In this document: in pieces, positions 1 to 10,538 of the stretch
How positions within the stretch are numbered: position 1 is the first letter of the stretch
Layout: each line of letters starts with the position of its first letter
Notes under the pieces: generated by a model
The model's input: only the letters and a program-made list of their open reading frames with translations
Told to the model about the DNA's origin: nothing
Databases searched by the model: none
DNA from: Diphasiastrum complanatum
Taxonomy: Eukaryota; Streptophyta; Lycopodiopsida; Lycopodiales; Lycopodiaceae
DNA length: 64,000 nucleotides
Reading direction: 5' to 3'
Assembly: GCA_029204225.1 (NCBI GenBank)
Contig: CM055103.1
Coordinates: forward strand, 24,626,656 to 24,690,655
Position numbers and translations under genes: made by a program

Positions 1-342
1 GACTCTTCTGGTTGTTCACCATAGTCTGAAAACCAGAGGAGAGAGATGGAGAGGGTCGCAACGGACAGGTCGTGCATGCCCAGAGGAGATAAACATTTTG
101 TGTATGGAAGGGTCTAGCGGCCAGGGGAGCATGAATTAGTGCCCACATCGCTTATAGACCATTGGATCAAAGCTTTAGAAGATAGACGGCTGAGATTGAT
201 CTCTCAAGGAGCAGTGTGGGCCGTTGGATCTCGTCTAATGGTGAGAATTGACTTGAAAGGTGCCCTGAAGAAGGCCTTAAGAAATTGAAGGGCTTTAAAA
301 ATCCTCAATGTGAAATTGGAGTTGGGTCCCCAAACTCATGAA
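1..342. other. Unassigned left edge
   Basis: No open frame, repeat or recognisable element boundary is visible. It lies where the rest of the C1 3' LTR would be expected, but similarity to the other C1-type LTRs stops near position 343. The LTR is therefore either truncated here or has an unrelated U5 end. Confidence 0.4.
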
Positions 343-527
343 GTTATAACATGATTTTGGTGTCATTTCGAAGGTCCCAAAGTTTGAGACTTTTTCAACA
401 TGAAATATATACTAAAATAAAAGTATCTAGCCCTCTTTCACACGTGTGAAAGGTTAGATCCAAAATTGTGTACAAAAATTGCCAATTAAGGCCTCAAACT
501 AGCTAGGAAATGTTGACAATTTTCACA
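343..527 (-). repeat. C1 3' LTR (partial)
   Basis: The segment is closely similar to 5385-5406 plus 10376-10538, and in reverse orientation to the start of the solo LTR at 63130. It ends in TTTCACA at 527, next to a polypurine tract on the minus strand. It contains a perfect TTCACACGTGTGAA palindrome at 437-450. Confidence 0.75.
437..450. promoter_or_regulatory. Perfect TTCACACGTGTGAA palindrome
   Basis: A 14-bp perfect palindrome with a central CACGTG (G-box core) inside the C1 LTR. The same 14-mer recurs in unrelated LTR families of this window. A regulatory role is inferred. Confidence 0.5.
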
Positions 528-542
528 CTCCCTCTTCAATTT
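528..542 (-). other. C1 polypurine tract
   Basis: The minus strand reads AAATTGAAGAGGGAG immediately before the 3' LTR start (TGTGAAAATTG). This is the expected position and composition of a plus-strand priming site, and it resembles the GAAGAGGGAG tract of C5, C6 and C7. Confidence 0.7.
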
Positions 543-1474
543 AACTTGCTAGTTTTACAACACTACTTTGCTCCAACCTAAGAATGATCTCCATCATGAT
601 AATAGATCTCTTCTCAAGTGTTCTAATATGTACAATATCAAGTACAACATAATTGATATAGATAATAGTGTCCAAATAGGATGCTTCAATATTTCTTACA
701 TCAATTTTACATAGAATGGTGAACAAGATACATGTATAAGAACATAGAATCATAATGAAAGGATTCCTCCATGTATCCACCTTTGATTTCTCTATAAAAT
801 AGAAGAAAACAAGCTGTAAGTGAAAGTAACCAACAAGTGTTTGCATGCATCCTCCACATTCCAGTATGCCCATGGTGAATGCACCATGTATCTCCATGAA
901 TGAACCTCCATCACCACCTTGCCTTTGTAGATCTCCAATTTATGAAAGCCCTTGAGTGAATGAATGTTAAAATGATGTGTTCTCTGCTCCATTTCAATGA
1001 GCAAAACCTGAACTTGAAATACTTGAAGTATCTCCAAAAGATTTGCATACAACCCTTGATCCTACATTGTCAACAATTTGCCACTTTGCCAACACTAGGA
1101 TGCTAGATCTTGAACTTTGCTCAGAAGTAAACATATTGACCACTTCAATATCTTTCAAGATTTGAATGAATGCATGTACTTGATCATAAAAACTAGCTTG
1201 ATAACTATTCCATCTCCAAGATCCAAAGGATGCAAAACTATGGAACTAGTTTCATTGAATTTTGGCAATTCCAACACATTGACATGACAATGGTCATACA
1301 TGTGATTAAACAAGTAAGGTAGAGTAAAATGACACTTCCTTGCTGCTCCAAGAACCTTACATGAACCTTCAAGAACCTATAAAAATAGATCAAAATGCTT
1401 TGCCCATGTGGCCCCCTTTTGATGCTTTTGACTAGCTTCCAATTGATACTTGCCTCTTTGTGTTGATGAAGCAA
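541..1474 (-). pseudogene. C1 degenerate pol tail (RT C-terminus and RNase H region)
   Basis: Several short minus frames (1238-1474, 792-1052, 541-897) occupy the place of the RT C-terminus and RNase H. INWKLVKSIKR near 1430 resembles the canonical HHWKMAKRILR that joins RT to RNase H. The 541-897 frame contains the box C-K-I-D-V-R-N-I-E-A-S-Y-L-D-T at 667-711, which is nearly the same at DNA level as 29712-29756 in C5. The stretch after the W-K motif matches the C5 replacement module near 29050 in a different reading frame of C5. No RNase H catalytic acidic residues are visible. Homology to the C5 module is clear; descent from RNase H is inference. Confidence 0.55.
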
Positions 1475-1489
1475 ATCAAAATCAACATC

Positions 1490-2899
1490 TTAATCTTCCA
1501 ATAAAACATCAAGGACTTTGCATTTATAAACAGCTTCAGATATTAACCTCTGAAGATGCTCCCTCTCAAACACATGATTAACATCCCACAAGATCTCATC
1601 ATTGCTTGATTTCAACCTTTCACTATAGTTTGTGAAAACAATGTCACCATCATAAACCAGAAGATAGATTTTTACAATTCTATCCAACATGAAGTAGAGT
1701 AGATGAAGTTGAGTATCAAACCTAATCAAACTAGCCCATTTGAGTTCAAACCAAACCTCAATGAGCTCACCAGTGAGATCTTCCTTGCCTTGAAGAAATT
1801 GCCACTTGAGTTGCTCCATATAGTCTTCTTCATCCAACCTTTTGCCATCTTGATCATGCATGAACACTCCACCACAATCATAACATCCTCTGAGTTGATG
1901 AAGAGATTTAAGATCCATGCCTTGGATCTTCTCAAGTGTCACTCTTCCTTTGCCCTTTCCTTCACAAGACTCCCTCTTAATGATCACACCACAAAAGTTA
2001 GCAATCTCCCTCTTGATAGTTGCATCATAAGAAATGGAAGAGTCTCGAACATTAGAGGCCATGAAAAGAACACATAGTACCTTCAACATAAGAATGATTG
2101 AAGTACTTTTTCTTGTCAAACCTGGACTTCTAATCAATGATATAGGTAATGATAATGAACCCTCACTATCATTCACAAAAGCATCATTCAAGGTACATCC
2201 TACTTTGAACACTTCACATTCATTTCTCTCTTTTGACTTGAGACCTTCCTCACCAAGTCTCATGATAGAACCTTTTGATCTACTTTCTTTATGAATACAT
2301 GTGACACCACGTGTTGCACAAATGACTTTCTTGACCTCATCACATAAAGATGTAAAAGAACCTTTGTCTTCAAACATTCTCAAAGCACCATCTTTTTCCA
2401 AATGAGTAAATAAGTCATTAGCAACAACCATTTTCAAAGACAAGTTTTCATTACCTTTATTGATGAAGTTAGCTCTCTTCTTACATTTTCCATTTTTGCA
2501 CTTGCCATGTAGTTCCATTAAAGATCCACCAAGACTTGGAAATCTATGAGTAGAAGAGTTCAAACATGATACTAAATTAGCACCACATGACTCCATTTGT
2601 CTAGTAGGTAGCACTAGTCCATCTTCAAGATCCAATGGATCCAAAACATTGATCATAGACTCACCAAATGTTGCCAAGTTAGCACAATAATAACTATCTC
2701 CAAGAAGCTCATTAGATCTCAACCTAGATCTAGCATAAGGAATCTCTTTAGACTTTGCATAATATATGCCAATCTTATTGATGCTAGGAATGGACTTTTG
2801 AAAGTTGAGAGAACCACCAACATCCATTTCATTCCTCTTGTTAGACATAACAAATGCATCAAGCTTGTAAAGTCTACCTTGTCTATTGCCCCTTAGCAA
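1490..2899 (-). pseudogene. C1 divergent pol frame (integrase-RT position), 469 codons open
   Basis: This frame continues from the protease end (RQGRLYKLDAFV matches the canonical RQGKLFKLDACV). Collinear anchors to canonical copia pol are IPYARSRLRS against LPYTRSISRS (pre-integrase), LDEEDYMEQ against LEEEIYMEQ (RT), and LLVYDGDIVF against ILIYVDDIIL (RT active site). The active-site box YVDD is therefore YDGD, and the upstream Asp motif (DVSNAFLNG) is gone. No integrase D,D,E residues are seen. The stretch with MESCGANLVS near 2590 is homologous to MESCGAGFAS in C5 at 29446. A 469-codon frame without stops in sequence this divergent is unusual. It could be a decayed pol whose frame survived by chance, or a frame kept open by selection. 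Confidence 0.6.
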
Positions 2900-3800
2900 T
2901 CAAGACATCTCCCTTAGTAATGAAGCAAACATCCCCAACAAACTTTGTCTTGTACCCTTTCTTTAACATTTGACCAACACTTAGCAAATTCCTTGAAAGT
3001 GAAGGAATGTAAAGAACACCGTCAAGCCTTGCATTCCTATTAGTAGCAAGACAAATAGGAATAGAGCCAATACCTTTGATCATACACTCACCACCATTTG
3101 GCATGTGAACCACTTTCTTGGTTCCAACATAAGAGATCAAAGAAGTAAAGGACTCCTTGTGACTAGTCATGTGTGAACTAGATCCACTATCTATCCAGCA
3201 TGAATCCTTGTCACTTCCAATTGACATTAGACTTGAAGAACACATCATGAGAGAATCACAAGAATATAGATCCTCATTAGAAGTACAAAAGTTGTTTTGC
3301 TTGCTACCTTCATTAGTTTGCTTCTTATGACATTCATTTGCAAAATGACCTTTTATCCCACAATAAAAGCACTTGAACTTTGACTTATCTTTGTTTATAA
3401 AAGAAGTAGAAGAGGAGGAGGAAGAGTGATCATCATGATCTGAGTTACCACCTTTGGACCATTTCCCTTTGCCTTTACCTTTGCCTTTGCCTTTGCCTTT
3501 TGTGAAGAAAGCCTCTTCACCTCCACCTTGCAAGGATGCACCATCAAGCTTTGATTGCAACCTATGTTCTTCAGCCAATAAGATTTCTTGCAAGTCAACC
3601 ACACTTGGCAAGACTCTTTGAATGGAAAAACTTTGCACAAGGTTAGCATGTTCATCTAGCAAACCATTCAACATAACCTAGACTATTTCACCATCTTTTA
3701 TGCTGTCATCAATGCATGCTAGATCATCACTTAAGGACTTAACCCTCAAGACAAATGCATGAGCACTTTCTCCTTCTCTTTGTCTATTGAATATAATGAT
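2883..3800 (-). pseudogene. C1 gag C-terminus and aspartic protease
   Basis: The minus frame from 3674 encodes the gag C-terminus, a lysine/glycine repeat (KGKGKGKGKGKW, from a GGCAAA-type DNA repeat near 3467-3500), a CCHC zinc knuckle (CFYCGIKGHFANEC) and the copia protease motif DSGSSSHMT, ending near LLSVGQML and IAKGQ. Upstream the gag frame (REGESAHAFVLRVKSL) continues to about 3800 but is cut by an amber codon at 3678-3680 where relatives read Gln (LVQVVLNGL). The first part of gag is deleted. The product would process and package Gag if expressed, but it lacks a proper start. Confidence 0.8.
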
Positions 3801-4897
3801 TCTTCAACTTTTAGGCTCTGTCCTAATGCACCTAGCACTCACTTTCCTCTCAAAAAGATCTCAGAAGGTCTAGGACCCTAAAACACTTCTATCTTGAACC
3901 TAGCTGGTTTCCAAGCATAGAAAGGAAGATTGAAACACATGCAACACTTTGCACACACTGAGAATGGATTACAAACTCAAACCAACCTGAACACACTCTT
4001 GCTTAGGCTCTCCAACTTTCCAGCAAGTGACCAAATCAAGTTATGGTATGAAGATTTACTTGCATTCTTAGAAAATACAAAAGACTAGGCTGCCAAGAAT
4101 ACCTAGAATTGAACAAAATTGATCAACATATGATCAACAAACTAAGATATTGATTCAAACTGTAAAACCACATGTAAACCACACTTCTAAAAGTTTATAA
4201 ACTCTATCAAGTGATAAGTACAAGCCTTATAGGTGAAAGAAGAGCACACTTAGTGATTCACAAGACTAGCTTCACTAGCTTGTCAAATCTTGGTGTTTAG
4301 ATGTAGATCTAAGATCACTTCACATGAGAATATTTCTCAACCTGTTAAGAACCTGAAAACACATTTGCATAATGGTTAAAACCTTCCAGCAAATGCTCGA
4401 ATCAAACTACATAAGGAGAGTTACTTACATGCTCAACAAAGTACACCAAAATTTATGCAAAAGATTGTTGACAATCTGTTCACCCAAAAGGAGATCTTTC
4501 ATCCAAGTGGAGAAATACAAAATCACTCAAAGAGTATTTGTCATCCACTTAAGGAGAGTGTTCATCCACTTAAGGAGAGTGTTCATCCACAAAGGAGAGT
4601 GTTCATCCACAAAAGTGGAGATTGTCAACAATACATTGAACAGAACATTGTTAGTATTGAATATGCACAAGCCTCACAATCAACAATGATTAGGTGTTAT
4701 GATCTGATCCAAAATAGCTTCTTCTCAGCCTTTGATCTTCAATATACCTGAAATATGCTTTTGATCCACAAGTTCAACTCACAAAACAAAGGTTAGTAAG
4801 ATTTGATCAACAGTGCAATGCATAATCATGCTAGAACTTGATTAAACATCCAAATATCACCATAAATGGAAACCTTACTAAAAGTAATAGCCACCTA
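3801..4897 (-). other. C1 untranslated leader
   Basis: About 1.1 kb separates the gag remnant from the PBS, with no coding similarity. It holds the short tandem repeat at 4540-4620. Absence of the gag N-terminus suggests a deletion near 3810. Confidence 0.5.
4540..4620. repeat. Minisatellite, about 21-bp unit, 3-4 copies
   Basis: Successive copies of CATCCACTTAAGGAGAGTGTT (the third and fourth drift to CATCCACAAAGGAGAGTGTT) lie in the C1 leader. The repeat makes an open plus-strand frame (VHPLKES repeats), which I regard as fortuitous. Confidence 0.75.
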
Positions 4898-4909
4898 GCT
4901 CTGATACCA
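4898..4909 (-). other. C1 primer-binding site
   Basis: The minus strand reads TGGTATCAGAGC directly after the 5' LTR end. This complements the 3' end of plant initiator-Met tRNA, the usual copia primer. Confidence 0.85.
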
Positions 4910-5406
4910 TGTGAAAAAAGTGGATCTTGAATGGATCCAAACTCCCAAAATACTTGGCTAAGATCTTTGCACAACAAGCTACAAAAGCTAGAAATGGCAA
5001 AGCATCCTAATGCTACCTTTGATACACATGAACTTAACAAAGCATTCAAGAGACAAAAGAAGCTAATAAAAGGTACTGATGGTAGTCAAAAACAAGAGCA
5101 TACTAGCCCTACAATAGCAGCCCACCACTTTTGGAAACCTCTTAAGATCATACACAAAAGCTTGAAGACAATACACAAAGCAATGCTCTCAATGGAGGAA
5201 GAAACTGTGACAATGATCTATTGATCTCTCTCAACAATACAATAAGTTTCTCCAACCTGTTCTCCATGAATTTCAGCCTAATATGGGTGAGAGAGATGAG
5301 ACTCTCTCCTCTCTCTAGAACTTAGGACCCAATTTTAGGACACCAGTAGCCTAAAATAGCCAATTTTTGCCTATATGTCCAAATAACATGATTTTGGTGT
5401 CATTTC
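4910..5406 (-). repeat. C1 5' LTR, part 1 (PBS-proximal)
   Basis: Starts TGTGAAAAAAG beside the PBS and is interrupted at 5406 by C2; the remainder is 10376-10538. It is homologous in reverse orientation to the solo LTR at 63130-63784, including the stretch around CAATGCTCTCAATGGAGG. Confidence 0.8.
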
Positions 5407-6270
5407 TATTAAGAATTGTAAAACATATCTAACATCTGTTGTTAATATTTGGGGGATCCTACCCAAATAAATAGTTTGTGCATATTCAAGGTGTGTGAAT
5501 TGAGCACATATCCTTGTAGAATAGGGCGAGTTTGGGTTAGGTAGATCAAATTCCAGTGACATGCATAAAGTCTAGTTGGTCTAGTATGATATGCAATAAT
5601 GTTGACAATGTCTAGTTTGACATGCATATAGAGATTCACATGGAATTGGTCAATTATGACCTTGTAGAAACTCGAGCCACAATAAATGCATAATGTCCTA
5701 AGTTTCCATAGTGACATACAAAGCATGCAATCACTCTAATGGACACATGCATGTAGATTTGTACATGGCTAGTTGAGATATTGCCATTCGGAGAAAGTAG
5801 GTAGAAGTTAGGTGCAACCTATGCATGCTAGCAGTTAGGTGTCAAGTTAATAGTTGTTTGCACTTAAATAGGTGTAGGATGTGCATTGAATGCAAGGAGT
5901 ACCACAAATTTTGGCTCTCCTATATATGGACATATCATTCTCATTCACAATGTAATGAAGAACCAAAGTTTTGAGGCTATCTCATGCTTGGTTGGATCTA
6001 AACTGTTTTTTTTATTATCTCTCTAGCTCTCTCTCTCTAACTCGTGTTGAGGCTAATGCTTATGCATTGTAATCTTGTACTTTTAATCATTATTTGATTC
6101 GTTGCTATCATAGTCAATTGATTAGCATGCTAGATTGTGAATTAGCCATATCTTCTGAACTAGATCTTGTTGAACAATCTGGAATTAGGGTACTGTGCCA
6201 ATCACAAAGCTTAATCAAGATTAGTCACTCTTGTGGACATTCCCCACATGTGTGAATTCTGAAATTTTCA
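5407..6270 (+). repeat. C2 5' LTR
   Basis: Closely similar to 9507-10375. The 5' terminus reads TATTAAG where the 3' copy has TGTTAAG, so the canonical TG end is mutated. The LTR contains several CATGCA/TGCATG (RY-type) hexamers between 5560 and 5830, a CT-rich tract near 6020, and a CACATGTGTGAA variant of the shared palindrome near its end. Confidence 0.85.
5560..5830. promoter_or_regulatory. Cluster of RY-type CATGCA hexamers in the C2 LTR
   Basis: CATGCA or TGCATG occurs near 5562, 5621, 5723, 5746 and 5821, and is repeated in the 3' copy. RY hexamers are known binding sites of plant B3 factors of the ABI3/FUS3/LEC2 class. That they act here is inference. Confidence 0.35.
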
Positions 6271-7027
6271 CCCTCATTAAGCTTTCATGCTAATTTCCCT
6301 GATAGTACAAGAAATTGAGAAATAAACAAGCAAAAAAAATAGTTTTTCATCTTTTCTAACATTTCTTTGAAGTGTAATTGGATCAAATCGGACCTGAATT
6401 GAATTTTTAGACCTGAATTAAGGTAGTACGAAATTCTGGAATTCCGCACGTGTGAAAATCAGTGATTTTTAGTCCCTTTGTTCTCCTTACTTATAGATCC
6501 AAAGATAGCAGTGTTATAGCTTGATGAAAAGCTTATGGTCTGTACTTTCCATAGAAATTGAAACCAAATCAATTTGAAGTGTCTAGCAAGAGTTATAAGC
6601 TCTTAAAGAGGATTAGGATAGGTCCAAAAACCAAGTGACAACATTTTGATTTGAATCAATTTTTACTTTGTTCTGAATTCATGGTTTTGAGCATTCTACA
6701 CAAGAAACTAAAGATCAAGACTGAGTTTGAAGTAATTGAATACCCTTTGAGCCTTCTGAGTGTCAGTAGTATTTTCTTTTGTTGCATTTCACACGTGCCA
6801 AAAGTAGGATTCAAACTAACCAAAGTCACAATCCACTTTGTGTATCTGATCTGGTTAGCTTGTCTTGTGGAATATTTGAGATCTGTCTCAAATACAATTG
6901 CATGTGTTTCACATAGGAAGGTAGTACAATTTTTGAAAATACCTATAGTGAAAGAGAGCAGCAACTCTAAGTCAGATAGGAACAAGCTCAAACATATTGC
7001 AGTCCAATTACAAGAGTCTTCACATTC
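6271..7027 (+). other. C2 leader without recognisable PBS
   Basis: The sequence after the LTR reads CCCTCATTAAGC instead of a tRNA-complementary site, so the PBS has been lost or replaced. A CACACGTGCC near 6793 is a half-matching copy of the palindrome. No coding similarity was found before the gag ATG at 7028. Confidence 0.5.
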
Positions 7028-7921
7028 ATGGCATCTGTAGGAGATTGTCTCTTTCAAGCTAGTGAAAGACTATACACCTTTAACTATTCAGTTTGGAAGG
7101 ATAGGATAAAATCCTTGTTGATTCTCTATGGTGTAATGGATATTGTAACTGGAACTAAAGTTGAACCTGCACCTTTTGATGAGGCTCAGAGATTCAAGAA
7201 GAGAGCAAGAATTGCTCTACATATCATCAAATTGAATATCTCTAATGAGATGTTGAGAGAGATTAGTTCATGCACCTCAGTAAAGGAGACTTGGGAGACT
7301 CTGAAGAACCTTCATGAAGCCAAGATCAAGTCAAGAAAGAGGAGTAAGAACCAGTACTCTCGTGCCTTCACCAAGAAAAAAGCAAAGAACAAAGACTATG
7401 GTGGAGTAGAAGATGAGTCAGCTCATCCTTCTAACTTCAAGAAGAAGACACAAGAAGTTCAAACCAGTTGTATCATAGAAGACTCACATGCAAGCTGTGG
7501 AGAGGCATCTCTTCTGATGTCTAGTTTTTCTTCTTTACCTTTTAATGATGTATCATGGTATATTGATAGTGGAGCAACAACTCATATGAGTTGCTCCAAA
7601 GATTCTTTTGTTTCTATTGAATCTGTTCTAGATCCTAAGAAATCAATATACACAGCAGTTGGTGATGCATGTGCAATTGAAGGTGTTGGAAGTTGTTCCT
7701 TAAAACTTACATCTTCTATGAATTTTACACTTTCCAATGTTCTCTATGTGCCTAATCTCACAAAGAGTGTGATTAGTGTAGGAAAGTTGTTAGATGATGG
7801 TTATGAACTGGATTTCAATATCAATGGTTGTTTCATAAATAAAGAAGAAAAGATCCTTGCAAGTGGATCTAGATATGGAGGTATTTTCAAGCTAGATGTG
7901 CATGGATTCAAGTTTATGTGA
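7028..7921 (+). CDS. C2 truncated gag with copia protease motif, no zinc knuckle
   Basis: The 297-codon frame starts MASVGDCLFQASERL, matching other gag starts here (C12 MGSAGAYLLEASERL), and carries the conserved gag core up to ETWETLKNLHEA. It then jumps to a lysine-rich stretch. About 120 codons of gag including the CCHC knuckle are missing compared with C4. The protease motif WYIDSGATTHMS is intact, with the following NVLYVPNLTKS and SVGKLLDDGY. This frame is open from a plausible ATG to a stop, but without the knuckle genomic RNA binding is doubtful. It likely encodes an assembly-type Gag-protease remnant. Confidence 0.75.
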   Translation: MASVGDCLFQASERLYTFNYSVWKDRIKSLLILYGVMDIVTGTKVEPAPFDEAQRFKKRARIALHIIKLNISNEMLREISSCTSVKETWETLKNLHEAKIKSRKRSKNQYSRAFTKKKAKNKDYGGVEDESAHPSNFKKKTQEVQTSCIIEDSHASCGEASLLMSSFSSLPFNDVSWYIDSGATTHMSCSKDSFVSIESVLDPKKSIYTAVGDACAIEGVGSCSLKLTSSMNFTLSNVLYVPNLTKSVISVGKLLDDGYELDFNINGCFINKEEKILASGSRYGGIFKLDVHGFKFM

Positions 7922-8749
7922 TGCTGCATTGATGACTTATGTTTCCAAGGAGGAGCTATGGCATAGGAAGTTGTATGTTTCCAACTTCAGGTCTATGCCT
8001 ATTATAGTCAAGGAGATCAAGCCAAGAGTGGCTTATTCTATGGCAAAATCACTTATGGATCCATATTTAATGTCTTCTAAAAAGACAGAACATTCTATGG
8101 AGTTGGAACATTCCGATGTTCATCTTTCTTAATCAGTAAGAAAGGAAGGTGTTTCTTGCTTTGCATGTACCATTGATGGATCCACAAGTTACATTTGGCT
8201 GTGTCTTGTCTCTTTAAGTTTTTTGGTGCATATGTATGTTCCATCATGCAAAACTTTACGGATTATGAAGCTAATGGAAGGAGTGCACTTTATGAAGTCT
8301 TGTTCAGTTATAAGCCTAAGGTTGTATACCTCAGTGTTCTTGAAGACTATTGCTTTGTATATGGTCTCTTGGAAAGAAAGAAGGATGGTGATCCTAGTCT
8401 GTGGATCATGGTTGGATGCTTATCCACCAAGGAAGGCTACATAGCCTTTACACTCTCTATCTCGAAGGTGTTTGAGCATGGAGAAGTTCTTGATTTTGAA
8501 GATCTATTTTCTATCTTGGAAGTGGCCGAGAACACAGTGTCTCATAGTGCATCACAAGTCATTACTATGGGAAGTAATCAAGTTGTGATGAGGTCAAGGT
8601 TTGAGGAGGAGTATCCTCAACATGCATGTCCAAGGAGATCTTCATTATTGTACAAGGCCGAGTCCTTGTTGATCTTATTTCATGGAAAAGAAAAGAAAAG
8701 TAAAGGTGGTTTCATTTTGTTTTACTCACCTATTGTTCTTTTTCTTTGA
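7896..8749 (+). pseudogene. C2 degenerate integrase
   Basis: Traces of the copia integrase lie in order over two frames. The pre-integrase motif ELWHRKLYVSNFRSM matches TLWHKRLGHVNSGSM. LEHSDVHLS keeps the first catalytic Asp context. CFACTIDGSTSYIWL matches MFLTFIDDYSRYCWV. Then YKPKVVYLSVL and DPSLWIMVGCLSTKEGY match KPNLNHLKVF and DPSSTRGIMLGYASSSKGY. The segment with the second catalytic Asp (DNGGE) and the Glu (NGVAER) is deleted. Many substitutions are clustered and change residues, yet 8195-8749 stays open. Confidence 0.65.
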
Positions 8750-9411
8750 TTAATGATGTATCTTGCTTAATTGAGATTTGCTTATCTCAAAGATCAAGTA
8801 AGACTATTCTGTTTTTGAATGAAGTCTTTGGTTTGGAATTACTTCTTGTCTTTTGTGACTTGATTATGTTTCCAAAACATCTAGAAAGCAAGATGTTGTA
8901 CCATCATTTGTATGCTCTTAAATTGAGTAAGAGCAAGTATGAGTTTAGTACTCATAGTTTGAAAAAAAGAGTTTTTTCATGTATTGAGGCATATTGTAAA
9001 CTTCTTGTGAGGTTAAGTGAAGCATCCACTGAGGACACTTAAACCCTCAAGAAAGTATTTAGCCTTAATTTGATCAAGTTTGAGTATGGTTTCAAAATTA
9101 GACCCATTTTGGATAAAGTTCATATTTTTTGGACTAGTAAAGCTAGTATGCTTAATCTTGAATATTGCTCATGGTACAATCTTGATCTTTATGATCTTTG
9201 TGGTCATGATGAGGCATGGAAGCCTCAGTTTTTTTCAGTCTTTCTTGCAGCCAACCTCATGCATGTGGACTTTGCATACCTAGGATCGACATCAGACATG
9301 CAGGAGGTACATTGGCGTAGTAGTAGGTTGGTGGAATATTTTTCAAAGGCATTTGGAAAAGATTTCTTTCAAAGAGAATTTATTATGGATTTGGTAAGCA
9401 TACTGCTATGA
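8746..9411 (+). pseudogene. C2 divergent pol tail with the C-K..E-A-S..D-T box
   Basis: Two frames (8746-9042 and 9070-9411) match the minus-strand C11 frame. SKSKYEFSTHSLKK...CIEAYCKLLVRLSEASTEDT resembles C11 SKSDLFTHSLKICIEANCKLFMRVSESSSKDT, and the later FW...LCGHDEAWKPQ resembles FW...LCGHSCCDHYETWRSQ. The box lies at 8995-9039. KAFGKDFF near 9350 matches the canonical pol end KALGKDLF. No RT or RNase H active-site residues are seen. The function is unknown. Confidence 0.6.
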
Positions 9412-9497
9412 TGGATTCTTTTTTCATCTTCACTTCAAATGCAAAGCAAAGAATTCAAACTCAAAGGATCTTCACCAGATAGATATAGATATATTTT

Positions 9498-9506
9498 AAG
9501 GAGGAG
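9498..9506 (+). other. C2 polypurine tract
   Basis: AAGGAGGAG sits directly before the 3' LTR start TGTTAAGAATTG, as expected for second-strand priming. Confidence 0.8.
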
Positions 9507-10375
9507 TGTTAAGAATTGTAAAACATATCTATCATCTGTTGTTAATGTTTGGGGTATCCTACCCATTTAAATAGTTTGTACATATCCAAGGTATGTGAAT
9601 TGAGCACATATCCTTGTAGAATAGGGCGAGTTTGGGTTAGGTAGATCAAATTCTAGTGACATGCATAAAGTCTAGTTGGTCTAGTATGATATGCAATAAT
9701 GTTGACAATGTCTAGTTTGACATGCATACAGAGATTCACATGGAATTGGTCAATTATGACCTTGTAGAAACTCGAGCCACAATAAATGCATAATGTCCCA
9801 AGTTTCCATAGTGACATACAAAGCATGCAATCACTCTAATGGACACATGCATGTAGATTTGTACATGGCTAGTTGAGAAATTGCCATTTGGAGAAAGTAG
9901 GTAGAAGTTAGGTGCAACCTATGCATGCTAGCAGTTAGGTGTCAAGTTAATAGTTGATTGCACTTGAATAGTTGTAGGATGTGCATTGAATGCAAGGAGT
10001 ACCACGAATTTGGCTCTCCTATATATGTACATATCATTCTCATTCACAAAGTAATGAAGAACCAAAGTTTTGTAGCTATCTCATGCTTGGTTGGATCTAA
10101 ACTGTTTTTTCTTGTTATCTCTCTAGCTCTCTCTCTCTCTAAGTCGTGTTGAGGCTAATGCTTATGCATTGTAATCTTGTTCTTTAAATAATTCTTTGAT
10201 TCATTGCTATCATAGTCTATTGATTAGCATGCTAGATTGTGAATTAGCCATATCTTCTGAACTAGACCTTGTTGAACAATCTAGAATCAGGGTAATGTGC
10301 CAATCGCAAAGCTTAATCAAGATTAGTCACTCTTGTGAACATTCCTCACACGTGTGAATTCTAAAATTTTCAACA
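9507..10375 (+). repeat. C2 3' LTR
   Basis: Homologous throughout to 5407-6270. Its end TCACACGTGTGAATT...TTTTCAACA carries an unmutated CACGTG, where the 5' copy has CACATGTGTGAA. The boundary at 10375 is chosen because it gives the best 5-bp duplication. Confidence 0.8.
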
Positions 10376-10538
10376 ATTTTGAAGGTCTTGAATTTTGAGA
10401 CTTCTTCAACATGAAATATATACTAAAATTAAAGTATCTAGGCCTCTTTCACACGTGTGAAAGGTTAGATCCAAAACTGTGTACAAAAATTGCCAATTTA
10501 GGCCTCAAACTAGCTAGGAAATGTTGACAATTCTCACA
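10376..10538 (-). repeat. C1 5' LTR, part 2 (outer end)
   Basis: Continues the LTR interrupted at 5406 and matches 357-527. It ends TTCTCACA at 10538, directly abutting copia RT codons of C0. Confidence 0.85.
10448..10461. promoter_or_regulatory. Perfect TTCACACGTGTGAA palindrome
   Basis: The same 14-mer as at 437-450, at the same relative place in the other C1 LTR. Confidence 0.5.

Larger units (their letters stand above)
5407..10375 (+). mobile_element. C2: copia-type non-autonomous element nested in the C1 LTR
   Basis: Two LTRs (5407-6270 and 9507-10375) flank gag/protease-like and divergent pol frames, with a PPT before the 3' LTR. The flanking pentamers are ATTTC (5402-5406) and ATTTT (10376-10380), which fits a 5-bp target duplication with one C-to-T change; removal of C2 restores a continuous C1 LTR. 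No TGGTATCAGAGC follows the 5' LTR. Confidence 0.85.
343..10538 (-). mobile_element. C1: minus-strand copia-type element with degenerate pol, carrying nested C2
   Basis: Read on the minus strand the order is 5' LTR (10538 down to 4910, split by C2), PBS, leader, truncated gag, protease, a long divergent pol frame, PPT and 3' LTR (527 downward). Gag and protease are clearly Ty1/copia (zinc knuckle, DSGSSSHMT). Integrase, RT and RNase H occur only as strongly altered traces without catalytic residues. C1 interrupts the RT of C0, because copia RT codons resume directly at 10539. The left end is incomplete, so the target duplication cannot be checked. Confidence 0.8.

Noticed and set aside
4372-4751. 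Plus-strand VHPLKES repeat protein
   Set aside because: Produced by a 21-bp minisatellite in the C1 leader, no start context, opposite to the element's coding strand.
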